Of a DNA stretch of 64,000 bases, positions 16,244-25,742 are shown one piece after another. Each line of letters starts with the position of its first letter. Positions within the stretch are counted from its first letter, which is position 1. The notes beneath the pieces were generated by a model that was not told the DNA's origin, did not search any database, and saw only the letters and a list, made by a program, of their open reading frames with translations. Origin of the DNA: Streptomyces sp. NA02950 (GTDB lineage Bacteria > Actinomycetota > Actinomycetes > Streptomycetales > Streptomycetaceae); the NCBI RefSeq assembly GCF_013364155.1, contig NZ_CP054916.1:8958001-9022000 (forward strand), read 5' to 3'. A program made the translations under genes and the position numbers.

Positions 16244-18213
16244 GCCGACTCCTCGATCTGTTCCTCGATCCGTTCGATGTCCACGAGAGCGGCGCCGCCC
16301 GGCTCCGCGCCGCCCGGCTCCGCGCCGCCCGGCTCCGCGCCGCCCGGCTCCGCACCGTCCCGCGGCGCCGTCCGGCCGCCGGGCTCGTCGTCCGCTTCAC
16401 GGGTGACGACCGCGCGGTACACGGGGTGGCTGCGCAGCAGTCCCCGATGGGTGCCCACCCCGGCCGCCTCGCCCTCGTGCACGAAGACCACCCGGTCAGC
16501 CCGGTCCAGCAGCAGCGGGCTGGAGGTGAGGACGACCGTCGTCCGCCCCTCCCGCAGCCGTCGCACCCCCTGCGCGATCCGCTCCTCGGTGTGCGAGTCC
16601 ACGGCGGAGGTGGGTTCGTCGAGCACCAGCACCTCCGGGTCGGTCACCAGCGAACGGGCCAGCGCGAGCCGCTGCCGCTGGCCACCCGAGAGCGAACGGC
16701 CGCGCTCGGTGATCCGTGTGCGCATCGCGTCCGCCTCACCCGCCTCGTCGAGGGACGCCTGCGCCAGCGCCTCCAGCACATCGCCGCACTGGGCCGCGTC
16801 CAGAGCCTGCTGCGCGCCGACCCGGCCCGACCGCGGTACGTCGAGCAGCTGGGTGAGCGTCCCCGACAGCAGCACCGGATCCTTGTCCTGCACCAGCACC
16901 GCGCCGCGCGCCGCGGCCAGCGGCACCTCGTCCAGCGCGACCCCGCCCAGCAGCGCCGACGGCGCCGCGCCGGAGCCATCGGCGTCCGTGGCCCGCTCGG
17001 GTGGATGCCCGCCCAGCCGGTCCGCCAGCCGCCCCGCCGCGTCCGGGTCGCCGCAGACCACCGCGGTCAGCCGCCCGGCCGGTGCGAGCATGCCGCTCGC
17101 AGGGTCGTACAGATCGCCGCGGAGCGTTGTCACGCCGTCCGCCGCCGCGTGGTCGCCGCCCCCGGCGCCCCGGCTCCCGCCATCGAGGTCCCGGCCGGCG
17201 CCGCCGCGCCCCGGTGAGGGCCGTTCAAGTGCCAGCACCCGTGCCGCGCGCCGCGCGGACGGCCGGGAGAAGGAGTACGCCATGGCGATCTCCTCGAAGT
17301 GGCGCAGCGGGAAGAGCAGGAAGGTGACCGCGCTGTAGACGGTGACCAGCTCGCCCACCGTGATCCGCCCGTCCTGGGCCAGCACCGCCCCGTACCAGAC
17401 GACGCCGATCAGCAGCAGCCCCGGAAGGGCCACCTGGACGGCAGCGATCAGCGCCCACATCCGCGCACTGCGCACCGCCGCTACCCGCACCTCCTGCGAC
17501 GCGCGCCGGTAGCGGCCGAGGAACAGTTCCTCACCGCCGATACCGCGCAGCACCCGTAGCCCGGCCACGGTGTCCGAGGCCAGCTCGGTCGCCCGCCCGG
17601 CCTTCGACCGCTGCTGATCGGCCCGCCGGGCCGCGGGCGGCAGCAGCGGTAGTACGGCCAGCGCCAGCGCGGGCACCCCGAGTGCCACCACCGCGCCCAG
17701 CGCGGGCTGGTAGATCACCAGGGCCACACACACCCCGATGGTGGTGAGCGCGGCCGCGGTGAAGCGGGACAGTGCCTCCACGAACCAGCCGATCTTCTCG
17801 ACATCGCCGGTGGAGACGGCCACCACCTCGCCCGCCGCCACCTTGCGGGTGAGGGCCGAGCCCAGTTCCACCGCCTTGCGGGCCAGCAGTTGCTGCACCC
17901 GCGCCGCGGCGGTGATCCAGTTGGTGACGGCGGCCCGGTGCAGCATCACGTCCCCGAGCGCGGTGAGCACGGTCAGCCCCACCATCAGCGCCCCGGCCAG
18001 GGCGAGGCGACCACCTGAGCGGTCCACCACCGCCTGCACTCCGAAGCCGATCGCTACGGGGAAGCACACCAGGGCCGCCATGTGCAGCAGCCCCCACAGC
18101 GCGGCCTTGATCTGTCCGCCCAGCTGGTTCCTGCCCAGCCAGAAGAGAAACCGGGAACCTGACCGTACGTCGGGTCGGCCGGGATCGATGTAGGGAAGAT
18201 CGCGAATGTGCAT
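16240..18213 (-). CDS. ABC exporter half, degenerate Walker A and canonical signature
   Basis: A 657-residue half-transporter: membrane domain at about 30-315, a Gly/Asp-rich linker (330-362), then an ATPase domain. The Walker A position reads [11 protein letters not shown] (386-396) without the essential GK[S/T], and the H-loop position reads LTSSPL, with no histidine. The signature LSGGQRQR (508-515) and Walker [10 protein letters not shown] (528-536) are intact. This complements the partner at 14462-16243, giving one competent composite ATP site. The C-terminus contains a five-residue repeat (G-A-E-P-G) encoded by a 15-bp tandem repeat. The start is set at the ATG at 18213 ([12 protein letters not shown]); the open frame extends further upstream but that sequence looks non-coding. 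Divergent from the L,D-transpeptidase gene. Confidence 0.87.
   Translation of the reverse strand: MHIRDLPYIDPGRPDVRSGSRFLFWLGRNQLGGQIKAALWGLLHMAALVCFPVAIGFGVQAVVDRSGGRLALAGALMVGLTVLTALGDVMLHRAAVTNWITAAARVQQLLARKAVELGSALTRKVAAGEVVAVSTGDVEKIGWFVEALSRFTAAALTTIGVCVALVIYQPALGAVVALGVPALALAVLPLLPPAARRADQQRSKAGRATELASDTVAGLRVLRGIGGEELFLGRYRRASQEVRVAAVRSARMWALIAAVQVALPGLLLIGVVWYGAVLAQDGRITVGELVTVYSAVTFLLFPLRHFEEIAMAYSFSRPSARRAARVLALERPSPGRGGAGRDLDGGSRGAGGGDHAAADGVTTLRGDLYDPASGMLAPAGRLTAVVCGDPDAAGRLADRLGGHPPERATDADGSGAAPSALLGGVALDEVPLAAARGAVLVQDKDPVLLSGTLTQLLDVPRSGRVGAQQALDAAQCGDVLEALAQASLDEAGEADAMRTRITERGRSLSGGQRQRLALARSLVTDPEVLVLDEPTSAVDSHTEERIAQGVRRLREGRTTVVLTSSPLLLDRADRVVFVHEGEAAGVGTHRGLLRSHPVYRAVVTREADDEPGGRTAPRDGAEPGGAEPGGAEPGGAEPGGAALVDIERIEEQIEESA
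16292..16351 (-). repeat. 15-bp tandem repeat, four perfect copies
   Basis: The unit GCGCCGCCCGGCTCC is repeated four times without change inside the 3' end of the ABC gene, encoding repeats of G-A-E-P-G in the C-terminal tail. It keeps the frame and may vary in copy number by slippage. Confidence 0.9.
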
Positions 18214-18358
18214 GACGTCCCAGGTCTCGGGCAGTGCTCGGGCTGGCAGACAGACGAGCAAGGCTCGCCTCCCGGGGGATGCGGATTCAACTGCTTTTTC
18301 CTGCGAGAGCAGGGAACACGCCACTCCGCGTACGGTGCTTCCGCGCCGGGATGGGACG

Positions 18359-19102
18359 ATGGGAGACATGCGAATGTCCGGCACGATGTCCATGCGTACG
18401 GCGGCCGCTGCCGCCGCCGCCCTGCTCCTCCTCACGGCCTGCGGCGGTGGCGGTGACAGCGGGGGCGACAAGGACGGCGAGGGCAAGCAGGCCCAGCGCG
18501 GCGCGGCGTCCGCGTCGGACCCCACCCGCATCCCGAAGGTCGGCGATGCCCTCCAGTCCCGGATCCCGTCCCAGGCCCGCCAGGTCGTGGCGGTCTACGG
18601 CAAGGGGGTGAACTCCGCGGACTCCACTGTCGTGCTGTACACCAAGCAGGGCAAGTCCTGGGAGCGCACTCGGAGTTGGGCGGCGCACAACGGCAAGCGC
18701 GGCTGGACGACGAGCCATCACGAGGGCGACAAGCGCAGCCCGGTGGGCGTCTACACGCTCAGCGACGCGGGTGGCGTGCTGCCCGACCCCGGCGCCCGGC
18801 TGCCCTACAGCGCGTCCAACTCCTTTGCCGCGCCCCACTACTGGCCCAAGTCCCACTGGACCGACTTCAACTACGTCATCGCCATCGACTACAACCGCGT
18901 CAAGGGCGCCTCACCGCTGGATCCGACCCGGCCCGAAGGGCAGCGCAAGGGCGGCTCCATCTGGCTGCACATGGATCACGGCAGCGGTACGTCGGGGTGT
19001 GTCAGCCTCTCCAAGTCCGGGATGGAGTATCTGCTGAAGAACCTCGACCCCAAGCAGCACCCGGTGGTGGTCATGGGGGACGGCGCGCATCTGGCCGCCT
19101 GA
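18359..19102 (+). CDS. lipoprotein L,D-transpeptidase-like protein
   Basis: A 247-residue exported protein. The signal peptide ends in a lipobox LLTAC with the lipid-modified cysteine at about C28, followed by a Gly/Asp/Lys-rich linker. The rest is a YkuD-type L,D-transpeptidase domain with [15 protein letters not shown] (about 125-139) and the catalytic motif [12 protein letters not shown], nucleophile C214. These enzymes make 3-3 peptidoglycan cross-links or attach proteins; here the domain is of the short secreted YafK/YkuD kind. Two in-frame ATGs (18359 and 18368) are possible starts; GGGA elements precede both. Divergent from the ABC pair, with promoter DNA between them. Confidence 0.83.
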   Translation: MGDMRMSGTMSMRTAAAAAAALLLLTACGGGGDSGGDKDGEGKQAQRGAASASDPTRIPKVGDALQSRIPSQARQVVAVYGKGVNSADSTVVLYTKQGKSWERTRSWAAHNGKRGWTTSHHEGDKRSPVGVYTLSDAGGVLPDPGARLPYSASNSFAAPHYWPKSHWTDFNYVIAIDYNRVKGASPLDPTRPEGQRKGGSIWLHMDHGSGTSGCVSLSKSGMEYLLKNLDPKQHPVVVMGDGAHLAA

Positions 19103-19157
19103 GGTTGCGCACGCCTGAGACGCCTGAGCTTGCGCCCGTTGCGTCCGTACGTCACTG

Positions 19158-19194
19158 CGCAAAATGTTTCTGCAACTGACTGGAAACCTTTGCG
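19158..19194. promoter_or_regulatory. imperfect inverted repeat upstream of the amylase, possible sugar-repressor operator
   Basis: CGCAAAATGTTTC (19158-19170) and GGAAACCTTTGCG (19182-19194) face each other with one base gap in the pairing, around the central TGCAACTGAC. The element lies just upstream of the candidate -35 box. Streptomyces amylase genes are typically repressed by the LacI-family regulator MalR, and this position and style fit such an operator. Confidence 0.45.
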
Positions 19195-19201
19195 TCATCT
19201 C

Positions 19202-19231
19202 TTGACGTGTTCAGCGCCAGCCCGGCAGGCT
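19202..19231 (+). promoter_or_regulatory. candidate amylase promoter
   Basis: TTGACG (19202-19207) and CAGGCT (19226-19231) are separated by 18 bases. The -35 box is near consensus. The start codon is 112 bases further on, leaving room for a leader. Confidence 0.5.
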
Positions 19232-19343
19232 GCCGTGCGGAACCACCGCCCCCGGTGCGGCGGTTCCGCTACCCCCCACGGTGGCCTGGCGCGTGGCTGC
19301 CTTCGTGGGCACTCCGGTGCCCGGATCCCGAAGGAGCCGCTTT

Positions 19344-20741
19344 ATGCGACACCGGTCCCGTCTGCTGGGCGGAGCGCTGGCCGGGCTGCTCACGGCAGCC
19401 GCCATCGCCACCGTCGCCCCCTGGTCCTCCCAGGCCACACCGCCGGGCGACAAGACGGTCACCGCCACACTGTTCGAGTGGAGGTACGACGCGGTCGCCC
19501 AGGCGTGCAAGGACTCGCTCGGCCCGGCGGGTTACGGCTATGTGGAGGTCTCGCCCGCCTCCGAGCACATCCAGGGCGGGCAGTGGTGGACCTCCTACCA
19601 GCCCGTCAGTTACCGGATCGCCGGACGGCTCGGTGACAGGCACGCTTTCAAGAACATGGTGGGCGCATGTCACCAGGCGGGTGTGAAGGTGATCGCCGAC
19701 GCGGTCATCAACCACATGTCGTCGGGTTCCGGTACCGGCACCGGCGGTACGGCCTACACGAAGTACACCTATCCGGGTACCTACCAGGACCAGGACTTCC
19801 ACGGCTGCCGCAAGGACATCGGCGACTACGGCAACCGAGGCGAGGTCCAGAACTGCGAACTCGTCGGCCTCGCCGACCTCGACACCGGCAGCGACTACGT
19901 CCGGGGTGCCATCGCCGGTTATCTCAGCGACCTCCGCTCGCTGGGCGTGGACGGATTCCGCATCGACGCCGCCAAGCACATGGCCGCCGGCGACCTGGCC
20001 GCCATCAAGGGCAGGATGGCCGACCCGGGCATGTGGGTATCGGAAGTCATCTACGGTGCGGGCGAGGCCGTTTCGCCCGAGGAGTACACCGGTATCGGCG
20101 ACGTGGACGAGTTCCGCTACGGCGGCCACCTCAAGAGCGCGTTCCAGGGCGGCAACATCGCCCAGCTGAAGTCGGTGGCCGACGGAAAGCTGAGCAGCGA
20201 CAAGGCCCGGACCTTCGTCGACAACTGGGACACCGAGCGCAACGGCTCGACCCTCACCTCCAAGGACGGCGCGTCCTACACCCTCGCCAACGTCTTCATG
20301 CTCGCCTCGCCCTATGGTTCGCCCAATGTGTACTCCGGCTACGAGTGGACCGACAGGGACGCGGGCCCGCCCGCGGGCGGCGCGGCCCGCTGCGGCAACG
20401 GCAGCGGCTGGACCTGCACCCACGCCAGGACCGACATCACCGGCATGGTCGGCTTCCGCAACCAGGTCGCCGGTGCCGAGCTGAAGGGCTGGTGGGACAA
20501 CGGCGGCAGCGCCCTCGCCTTCAGCCGCGGCGGCAAGGGGTTCGTCGCCCTCAACAACGGCGACGGAGAGCTGAGGGAGACCTTCAGCACCTCGCTTCCG
20601 GCAGGTACCTACTGCAATGTGGCCAAGGCGGCACCGGACAGGTGTGACGGCAACACGGTGACGGTCGCCGACGACGGCACGGTGCGGACCACCGTCCCGG
20701 CCAAGAGCGCACTGGCGCTGCACACCGGCGCCAAGGGCTGA
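19344..20741 (+). CDS. secreted alpha-amylase (GH13)
   Basis: A 465-residue extracellular enzyme that cleaves internal alpha-1,4 bonds of starch. A signal peptide of about 31 residues (RHRSRLLGG, hydrophobic core, cleavage after SSQA) is followed by a catalytic barrel. Region I is DAVINH (119-124), region II is GFRIDAAKH with nucleophile D208, region III has the acid E234 (SEVIYG) and region IV is FVDNWD with D296. The histidine normally before D296 is tryptophan here. The C-terminal beta domain is present but there is no starch-binding domain. The ATG follows AAGGAGC. A promoter and an operator-like repeat lie upstream and a strong hairpin lies downstream, so the gene is monocistronic. Confidence 0.93.
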   Translation: MRHRSRLLGGALAGLLTAAAIATVAPWSSQATPPGDKTVTATLFEWRYDAVAQACKDSLGPAGYGYVEVSPASEHIQGGQWWTSYQPVSYRIAGRLGDRHAFKNMVGACHQAGVKVIADAVINHMSSGSGTGTGGTAYTKYTYPGTYQDQDFHGCRKDIGDYGNRGEVQNCELVGLADLDTGSDYVRGAIAGYLSDLRSLGVDGFRIDAAKHMAAGDLAAIKGRMADPGMWVSEVIYGAGEAVSPEEYTGIGDVDEFRYGGHLKSAFQGGNIAQLKSVADGKLSSDKARTFVDNWDTERNGSTLTSKDGASYTLANVFMLASPYGSPNVYSGYEWTDRDAGPPAGGAARCGNGSGWTCTHARTDITGMVGFRNQVAGAELKGWWDNGGSALAFSRGGKGFVALNNGDGELRETFSTSLPAGTYCNVAKAAPDRCDGNTVTVADDGTVRTTVPAKSALALHTGAKG

Positions 20742-20769
20742 CCCCCCGCCGGCTTCCGGTCGGCGCCCC

Positions 20770-20804
20770 GCGCCCCGCGTACGCGCCTGACGCACGCGGG
20801 GCGC
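20770..20804 (+). terminator. amylase terminator
   Basis: GCGCCCCGCGT and ACGCGGGGCGC pair perfectly (11 bp) around a 13-base loop, 28 bases after the amylase stop codon. It also lies before the 3' end of the convergent marR gene and may serve both. Confidence 0.75.
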
Positions 20805-20848
20805 GATCGTGTCTCGGGTACGCGCGGCGCGATCGCGGCGATGGTGTC

Positions 20849-21289
20849 TCAGCAGCCGTGGCCGTGAGCGGTGGACAGGGTGTCCAGCAGTCCGCCGAGG
20901 ACCTCCCGCTGCTCGGCGCTGAGCGGCGCCAGGATGTCCTCGGCGGCCGTCCGGCGTGCGTCACGCAGTGCCCGCAGGGTCGAGCGGCCGGAGTCGGTCA
21001 GCTCGACGCGCACCACCCGCCGGTTGGTCGGATCCGGTACCCGGCGCACCGAGCCATGCGCCTCCAGGGCGTCCACCAGCGTGGTCACCGCACGCGGCAC
21101 CACCTCCAGCCGCTGCGCCAGATCCGCCATCCGCGGCGGCTCGTCGGTGTGTGCGACGGTGCGCAGCAGCCGGGACTGGGCGGGGGTGATACCCAGGGGC
21201 TCCATATGGCGCTTCTGGGCACGGTGCAGCTTCCGTGTCAGGCGCAGCAGCTGCTCCGCCAGGAGGCCGGAGGTCTCGGGCTCGGGCAT
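20849..21289 (-). CDS. MarR-family transcriptional regulator
   Basis: A 146-residue winged-helix regulator. Dimerisation helices flank the DNA-binding core, which reads LGITPAQSRLLRTVAH, then the recognition helix region MADLAQRLEVVPRAVTTLVDALEAHG and the wing RRVPDPTNRRVVRVELTDSG. The C-terminus ends HGHGC. There is no ribosome site; a TAGACT -10-like box lies seven bases from the ATG, suggesting a leaderless transcript. The gene is divergent from the ABC exporter at 21430 and a 25-bp palindrome lies between, so it most likely represses that exporter and itself. Confidence 0.9.
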   Translation of the reverse strand: MPEPETSGLLAEQLLRLTRKLHRAQKRHMEPLGITPAQSRLLRTVAHTDEPPRMADLAQRLEVVPRAVTTLVDALEAHGSVRRVPDPTNRRVVRVELTDSGRSTLRALRDARRTAAEDILAPLSAEQREVLGGLLDTLSTAHGHGC

Positions 21290-21314
21290 GATCGGCAGTC
21301 TATCAGGACCGTGT

Positions 21315-21339
21315 TCATTGTGAGCGTAGGTAACAATGA
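21315..21339. promoter_or_regulatory. MarR operator between marR and the ABC exporter
   Basis: TCATTGT and ACAATGA are perfect 7-bp arms 11 bases apart. The palindrome overlaps the -35 region of the exporter promoter (TTGTGA, 21318-21323) and lies 12 bases upstream of the marR -10-like box (21297-21302), where binding would block both. Confidence 0.6.
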
Positions 21340-21347
21340 GCTATGCT
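21318..21347 (+). promoter_or_regulatory. promoter of the ABC exporter
   Basis: TTGTGA (21318-21323), an 18-base spacer and TATGCT (21342-21347). The palindrome covers the -35 and most of the spacer. Confidence 0.5.
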
Positions 21348-21429
21348 CCGATGACTTTGCCGACCGGACCGCCCGGTCCCCGGCGGCGGTGCGTCCTCCG
21401 CCGCCGGACCCTGCCACCAGAAGGAGCCC

Positions 21430-23247
21430 ATGCACCACGACGACGCGTCAGGGACCGCATCGGCCGCCGAGCCGGAGCGTCCCGCCCAAGTGCGCCGCAT
21501 CCTCCGGCTCTTCCGCCCCTACCGCAGCCGCCTCACCGTGGTCGGCCTGCTCGTCGCCGCCTCCGCACTGGTCTCGGTGGCCTCGCCCTTTCTGCTGCGT
21601 GAGGTCCTCGACACCGCCATCCCCGAGCGCCGCACCGGACTGCTGACCCTCCTGGCCCTCGGCATGATCGCCGCGGCCGTCGTCACCAGCTGCTTCGGGG
21701 TGCTCCAGACGTTCATCTCCACCACCGTCGGCCAGCGGGTGATGCACGACCTGCGCACCGCCGTCTACGACCGGCTCCAGCGGATGCCGCTCGCCTTCTT
21801 CACCCGCACCCGCACCGGTGAGGTCCAGTCCCGGATCGCCAATGACATCGGCGGCATGCAGGCCACCGTCACCTCCACCGCGACCTCACTGGTCTCCAAC
21901 CTCACCAGCGTCGTCGCCACGGTCGTCGCCATGCTCGCCCTCGACTGGCGGCTGACCGTGGTCTCGCTGCTCCTGCTGCCGCTGTTCGTCTGGATCAGCC
22001 GCCGCGTCGGCGCCGAGCGCAAGAAGATCACCTCACAGCGCCAGAAGCAGATGGCCTCGATGTCCGCGATGGTCACCGAATCCCTGTCGGTGAGCGGAAT
22101 CCTGCTCGGCCGCACCATGGGCCGGTCCGCCTCGCTCACCGAGGAGTTCTCCCGGGAGTCCGAGCGTCTGGTCGGACTCGAGGTGCGCTCCAACATGGCG
22201 GGCCGCTGGCGGATGTCCACCATCGGCATCGTCATGGCCGCCATGCCCGCCGTCATCTACTGGGCCGCCGGAGTCGCCCTCCAGACGGGCGGCCCCTCGG
22301 TCTCCATCGGCACCCTCGTCGCCTTCGTCTCGCTCCAGCAGGGTCTGTTCCGGCCCACGGTGAGCCTGCTGTCCACCGGTGTCCAGGTGCAGACCTCCCT
22401 GGCGCTCTTCGCCCGTATCTTCGAGTACCTCGACCTGCCGATCGACATCACCGAGCCCGCCGAGCCCCGGCGGCTGGAGAGCGTGCGCGGTGAAGTCCGC
22501 TTCGACGGCGTCGACTTCGACTACAACACCCAGGACCCCGCCTCCGCCCAGGGGACGCTGCGCGGAATCGAGCTGACCGTTCCGGCGGGCGACAGCCTGG
22601 CCGTCGTCGGTCCGACCGGCTCCGGCAAGACCACCCTCAGCTATCTGGTGCCCCGGCTCTACGACGTGACCGGCGGCCGGGTGCTGATCGACGGAGTCGA
22701 CGTCCGGGACCTCGACTTCGACACCCTCGCCCGCGCGGTCGGCGTGGTCTCCCAGGAGACCTATCTCTTCCACGCCTCGATCGCCGACAACCTGCGCTTC
22801 GCCAAGCCCGACGCGACCCATGAGCAGCTCGTGTCGGCGGCGAAGGCCGCGCAAATCCACGACCACATCGCATCCCTCCCCGACGGCTACGACACCCTGG
22901 TCGGCGAGCGGGGCTATCGGTTCTCCGGCGGCGAGAAGCAGCGCCTCGCCATCGCCCGGACGATTCTGCGCGACCCGCCGGTGCTGATCCTCGACGAGGC
23001 CACCAGCGCTCTCGACACCCGCACCGAACAGGCCGTCCAGGAGGCCATCGACGCGCTGTCGGCGGGACGCACCACGATCACCATCGCCCATCGGCTGTCC
23101 ACGGTGCGGGACGCCGGCCAGATCGTGGTGCTCGACGGCGGCCGGGTCGCCGAGAGCGGTACCCACCAGGAGCTGATGGCCCGGGACGGCCGCTATGCCG
23201 CCCTGGTGCGCCGTGACGCCCAGCTGTCGCCCGCCCCGGCCGTCTAG
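21430..23247 (+). CDS. ABC multidrug-type exporter, permease fused to ATPase
   Basis: A 605-residue homodimeric-type half-transporter. Six membrane helices span about 30-330, with the coupling-helix region MPLAFFTRTRTGEVQSRIAND (about 119-139). The ATPase domain is fully canonical: Walker A GPTGSGKTT (394-402), Q-loop SQETYLF, signature FSGGEKQR (498-505), Walker B VLILDEATS (518-526) and H-loop IAHRLS. AAGGAG precedes the ATG. A MarR repressor is divergent and an operator overlaps the promoter, the usual arrangement of an inducible efflux pump. Contrast with the asymmetric pair at 14462-18213. Confidence 0.92.
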   Translation: MHHDDASGTASAAEPERPAQVRRILRLFRPYRSRLTVVGLLVAASALVSVASPFLLREVLDTAIPERRTGLLTLLALGMIAAAVVTSCFGVLQTFISTTVGQRVMHDLRTAVYDRLQRMPLAFFTRTRTGEVQSRIANDIGGMQATVTSTATSLVSNLTSVVATVVAMLALDWRLTVVSLLLLPLFVWISRRVGAERKKITSQRQKQMASMSAMVTESLSVSGILLGRTMGRSASLTEEFSRESERLVGLEVRSNMAGRWRMSTIGIVMAAMPAVIYWAAGVALQTGGPSVSIGTLVAFVSLQQGLFRPTVSLLSTGVQVQTSLALFARIFEYLDLPIDITEPAEPRRLESVRGEVRFDGVDFDYNTQDPASAQGTLRGIELTVPAGDSLAVVGPTGSGKTTLSYLVPRLYDVTGGRVLIDGVDVRDLDFDTLARAVGVVSQETYLFHASIADNLRFAKPDATHEQLVSAAKAAQIHDHIASLPDGYDTLVGERGYRFSGGEKQRLAIARTILRDPPVLILDEATSALDTRTEQAVQEAIDALSAGRTTITIAHRLSTVRDAGQIVVLDGGRVAESGTHQELMARDGRYAALVRRDAQLSPAPAV

Positions 23248-23248
23248 G

Positions 23249-23300
23249 AACAGCGGCAGCGGTTCAGCAACACCGGCAGGTCCAGCAACAGCGGCAGCGG
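23249..23300. repeat. 14-bp direct repeat in the post-exporter spacer
   Basis: AACAGCGGCAGCGG occurs at 23249-23262 and 23287-23300, within a CAGCAACA/CGGCAG-rich stretch between the exporter stop and the 3' end of the CoA-transferase gene. It looks like a local slippage repeat. Confidence 0.6.
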
Positions 23301-23325
23301 CCCCGGAATACCGACAGCGGGTGGC

Positions 23326-24465
23326 TCAGGTGAACTCGGCGCGCACCGCCTCCGTGTGCTCGCCGAGTTCGGGCACCGGCCGCATCGGCGCCCGGCGCCC
23401 CGCCACCTCGACCGGGGGCAGCAGCCCCCGCAGCGGCCCGACGGGGGAGCCGAACTCACCCCAGCGCTCCCTGGCCGCCAGCTGAGGATGCGCGGCGAAC
23501 CCGGCGACGTCCCGCAGCCGGGCGTTGGCGATACCGGCCCCGTCCAACAGCGCGATCAGCCCCTCGGCGGTGTGCCCCGCGAAACACTCCTCCAGCTCGG
23601 CCGTCAGCTTCTCGTCATGGGCGCGGCGCGTCGGATTGTCGGCGAACAGCGGATCACGGATCAGCTCGGGGCGGCGCAGCACCCGTTCGCACAGGGCCAC
23701 CCACTCGCGGTCGCTCTGCACGCTCAGGAACACCTGGGCGCCGTCGCCGCAGCGATAGGCGCCGTACGGGGAGATCGACGGATGGCGGGCGCCGCTGCGT
23801 GCGAGGGGCGTACCGCCGTACTCCTGGGTGAAGTACGGGTGCCCCATCCACTCGCCCAGCGCGTCCAGGAGACTCACGCTCAGATCCGTCCCCTCGCCGG
23901 TGCGTTCCCGCTCGTACAGCGCGGTGAGAATCCCGCTGTAGGCGTACATCCCGCCCGCGATGTCCGCGATGGAGATGCCGGGACGTGCCGGTTCCGCGGG
24001 GCTGCCGGTGATCGACAGCAGCCCCGTCTCGCACTGGATGAGCAGGTCGTACGCCTTCTTGTCCCGGTACGGTCCGCTGGCGCCGTACCCCGAGATGGCA
24101 CAGGTGATCAGACGGGGATGCAGGGCCCGCAGCGTCTGTGACCCCAGACCGAGCCGATCCACCGCCCCGGGCGCCAGATTGTGCACAAAGACATCCGCGC
24201 GGGCGAGCAGCGCGTCGAGAACGGCCCGGTCGGCGTCGTCCTTGATGTCGAGGACGACGCTCTCCTTCCCGCGATTGATCCAGACGAAGTAGGCCGAGGC
24301 CCCCTTCACCGCACGGTCGTAGTCACGGGCGAAGTCGCCCCGCCCCGGCCTCTCGACCTTGATCACCCGCGCACCCAGATCGGCGAGCTGGCGGGTGGCG
24401 TACGGAGCGGCGACGGCCTGTTCCAGGGCGACGACAGTGATGCCGTCCAGCGGCTGTGCGGGCAC
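23326..24465 (-). CDS. CaiB/BaiF-family (class III) CoA-transferase
   Basis: A 379-residue enzyme that moves CoA between carboxylic acids through an aspartyl intermediate. The N-terminal signature LDGITVVALEQAVAAPYATR leads into LGARVIKVERPG and SVVLDIKD; the catalytic aspartate is D168 in ISIADIAGGMYA. The C-terminal domain carries ANARLRDVAGFAAHPQL. It starts at a GTG (24465) with AAGGAG seven bases upstream; the longer open frame upstream is not supported. It follows the esterase gene on the same strand after 79 bases. Donor and acceptor acids are unknown. Confidence 0.88.
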   Translation of the reverse strand: MPAQPLDGITVVALEQAVAAPYATRQLADLGARVIKVERPGRGDFARDYDRAVKGASAYFVWINRGKESVVLDIKDDADRAVLDALLARADVFVHNLAPGAVDRLGLGSQTLRALHPRLITCAISGYGASGPYRDKKAYDLLIQCETGLLSITGSPAEPARPGISIADIAGGMYAYSGILTALYERERTGEGTDLSVSLLDALGEWMGHPYFTQEYGGTPLARSGARHPSISPYGAYRCGDGAQVFLSVQSDREWVALCERVLRRPELIRDPLFADNPTRRAHDEKLTAELEECFAGHTAEGLIALLDGAGIANARLRDVAGFAAHPQLAARERWGEFGSPVGPLRGLLPPVEVAGRRAPMRPVPELGEHTEAVRAEFT

Positions 24466-24544
24466 GGATGACTCCTTCGGATACGGATAAGCCAGTGTCT
24501 TCCCCGCGCGGGGCGGCGGCCCAACACCGCCCGCCCCACCCGGC

Positions 24545-25513
24545 TCAGCCGAGCAGCCGCCGCAGAAAGGTGATCTGCTCCGCCTGCTGATGGGTGCCCC
24601 CGCCCTCATGGCCGTTGAACGGCCACACCTTCAGCTCCTTCTCGCCCGCGTAGTGGTGGTACGCGGCGAAGCCGCAGGAGGTTGGGGTGATCTCATCGCG
24701 CAGCGCGGTCGAGAACAGCGCGGGCGCCTGCGCGCGCGCCGCGAAGTTGAGTCCGTCGAAGTGGTCGAGCGTGGTGAGCACCTGGTCCGTCAGATGGCGC
24801 TGACCGGCGCAGAACCGGGCCAGCTCGCCGTACGGATCGGCGTCGGTGATCTCGAGCGCGCGCCGGATGTGCGTCATGAACGGCACATCCACCAGGGCCG
24901 CGGTCAGATCGGGCACCAGCCCGGCCGCGGCGAGCGCCATGCCGCCGCCCTGGCTGCCGCCGCTGACCACGATCCGCTCGGGGTCCACCAGCGGATGGGC
25001 CCGGGCCGCCGCCACCGCGCGCACGGCGTCGGTGTAGAGCCGCCGGTAGTAGTAGTCGTCCGGGGAGAGGATTCCCTTGGTCATCATGCCGGGTGCCTCG
25101 GGCCCGGTGCCGCCCGCCGGATCGGCGGTCGCGCCGGGCGTCTGCTGGGACCAGCCCTGGCCACGGGTGTCCATCACGAGGACCGCGTAGCCCACGGACG
25201 GCCACAGCAGCCAGTTGTGCGGCAGCCCGCGTCCGCCGTTGTAGCCGACGTACTGCACCACGCACGGCAGCGGACCCGCCGCGTCGCGCGGGGCCAGCAG
25301 CCACCCCCGTATCCGGTGCCCGCCGAAGCCGGCGAACTCCACGTCATCGGTGTGCACCCGGCCCAGACCCGCCTCGTACGGCGTGAACACCGCGTCCAGG
25401 TCCGTGGTGCGCGCTTCGGCGAGGGTGCGCTCCCAGAAGGTGTCGAAGCCCTCGGGCTCGGCCAGCGCGGGACGGTAGGCGTGCAGCTGGTCCAGAGGCA
25501 GATCGACAAACAC
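24545..25513 (-). CDS. acetyl-xylan esterase-like alpha/beta-hydrolase (CE7)
   Basis: A 322-residue cytoplasmic esterase of the CE7 family (acetyl-xylan esterase/cephalosporin-C deacetylase). The nucleophile elbow is SGGSQGGG with S187; the other triad residues are D273 (ALRDEITP) and H302 (NGHEGGG). The family marker RGQG appears in MDTRGQGWSQQTPG (about 115-128), and the N-terminus MFVDLPLDQLHAYRP is typical. No signal peptide is present, so the substrates are taken-up acetylated oligosaccharides. It starts at a GTG with GGAGG upstream. The 229 bases on its 5' side (25514-25742) hold nothing I recognise. Confidence 0.9.
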   Translation of the reverse strand: MFVDLPLDQLHAYRPALAEPEGFDTFWERTLAEARTTDLDAVFTPYEAGLGRVHTDDVEFAGFGGHRIRGWLLAPRDAAGPLPCVVQYVGYNGGRGLPHNWLLWPSVGYAVLVMDTRGQGWSQQTPGATADPAGGTGPEAPGMMTKGILSPDDYYYRRLYTDAVRAVAAARAHPLVDPERIVVSGGSQGGGMALAAAGLVPDLTAALVDVPFMTHIRRALEITDADPYGELARFCAGQRHLTDQVLTTLDHFDGLNFAARAQAPALFSTALRDEITPTSCGFAAYHHYAGEKELKVWPFNGHEGGGTHQQAEQITFLRRLLG

Positions 25514-25742
25514 GCGGAAGAACCTCCGAAGTCATCCGTCAGCCGGTGGCTGTCCGGGTATCCGATCAGCGTTCGAAGTGCTGGTCAAGGGAGTTCCGAG
25601 GCACAGCGGCCACCGCGCGGGCACACCCGGTCCCGCGGTGCCGGGGGCCTCGCGGGGGAGCGGGGAGTCGTCCGAGCGGTGGTGGCGGCGTCCAGTGGGT
25701 GCCGATGGTCCGGCCGGGGAAACGCCGGGCGCGGCCCCGCGC

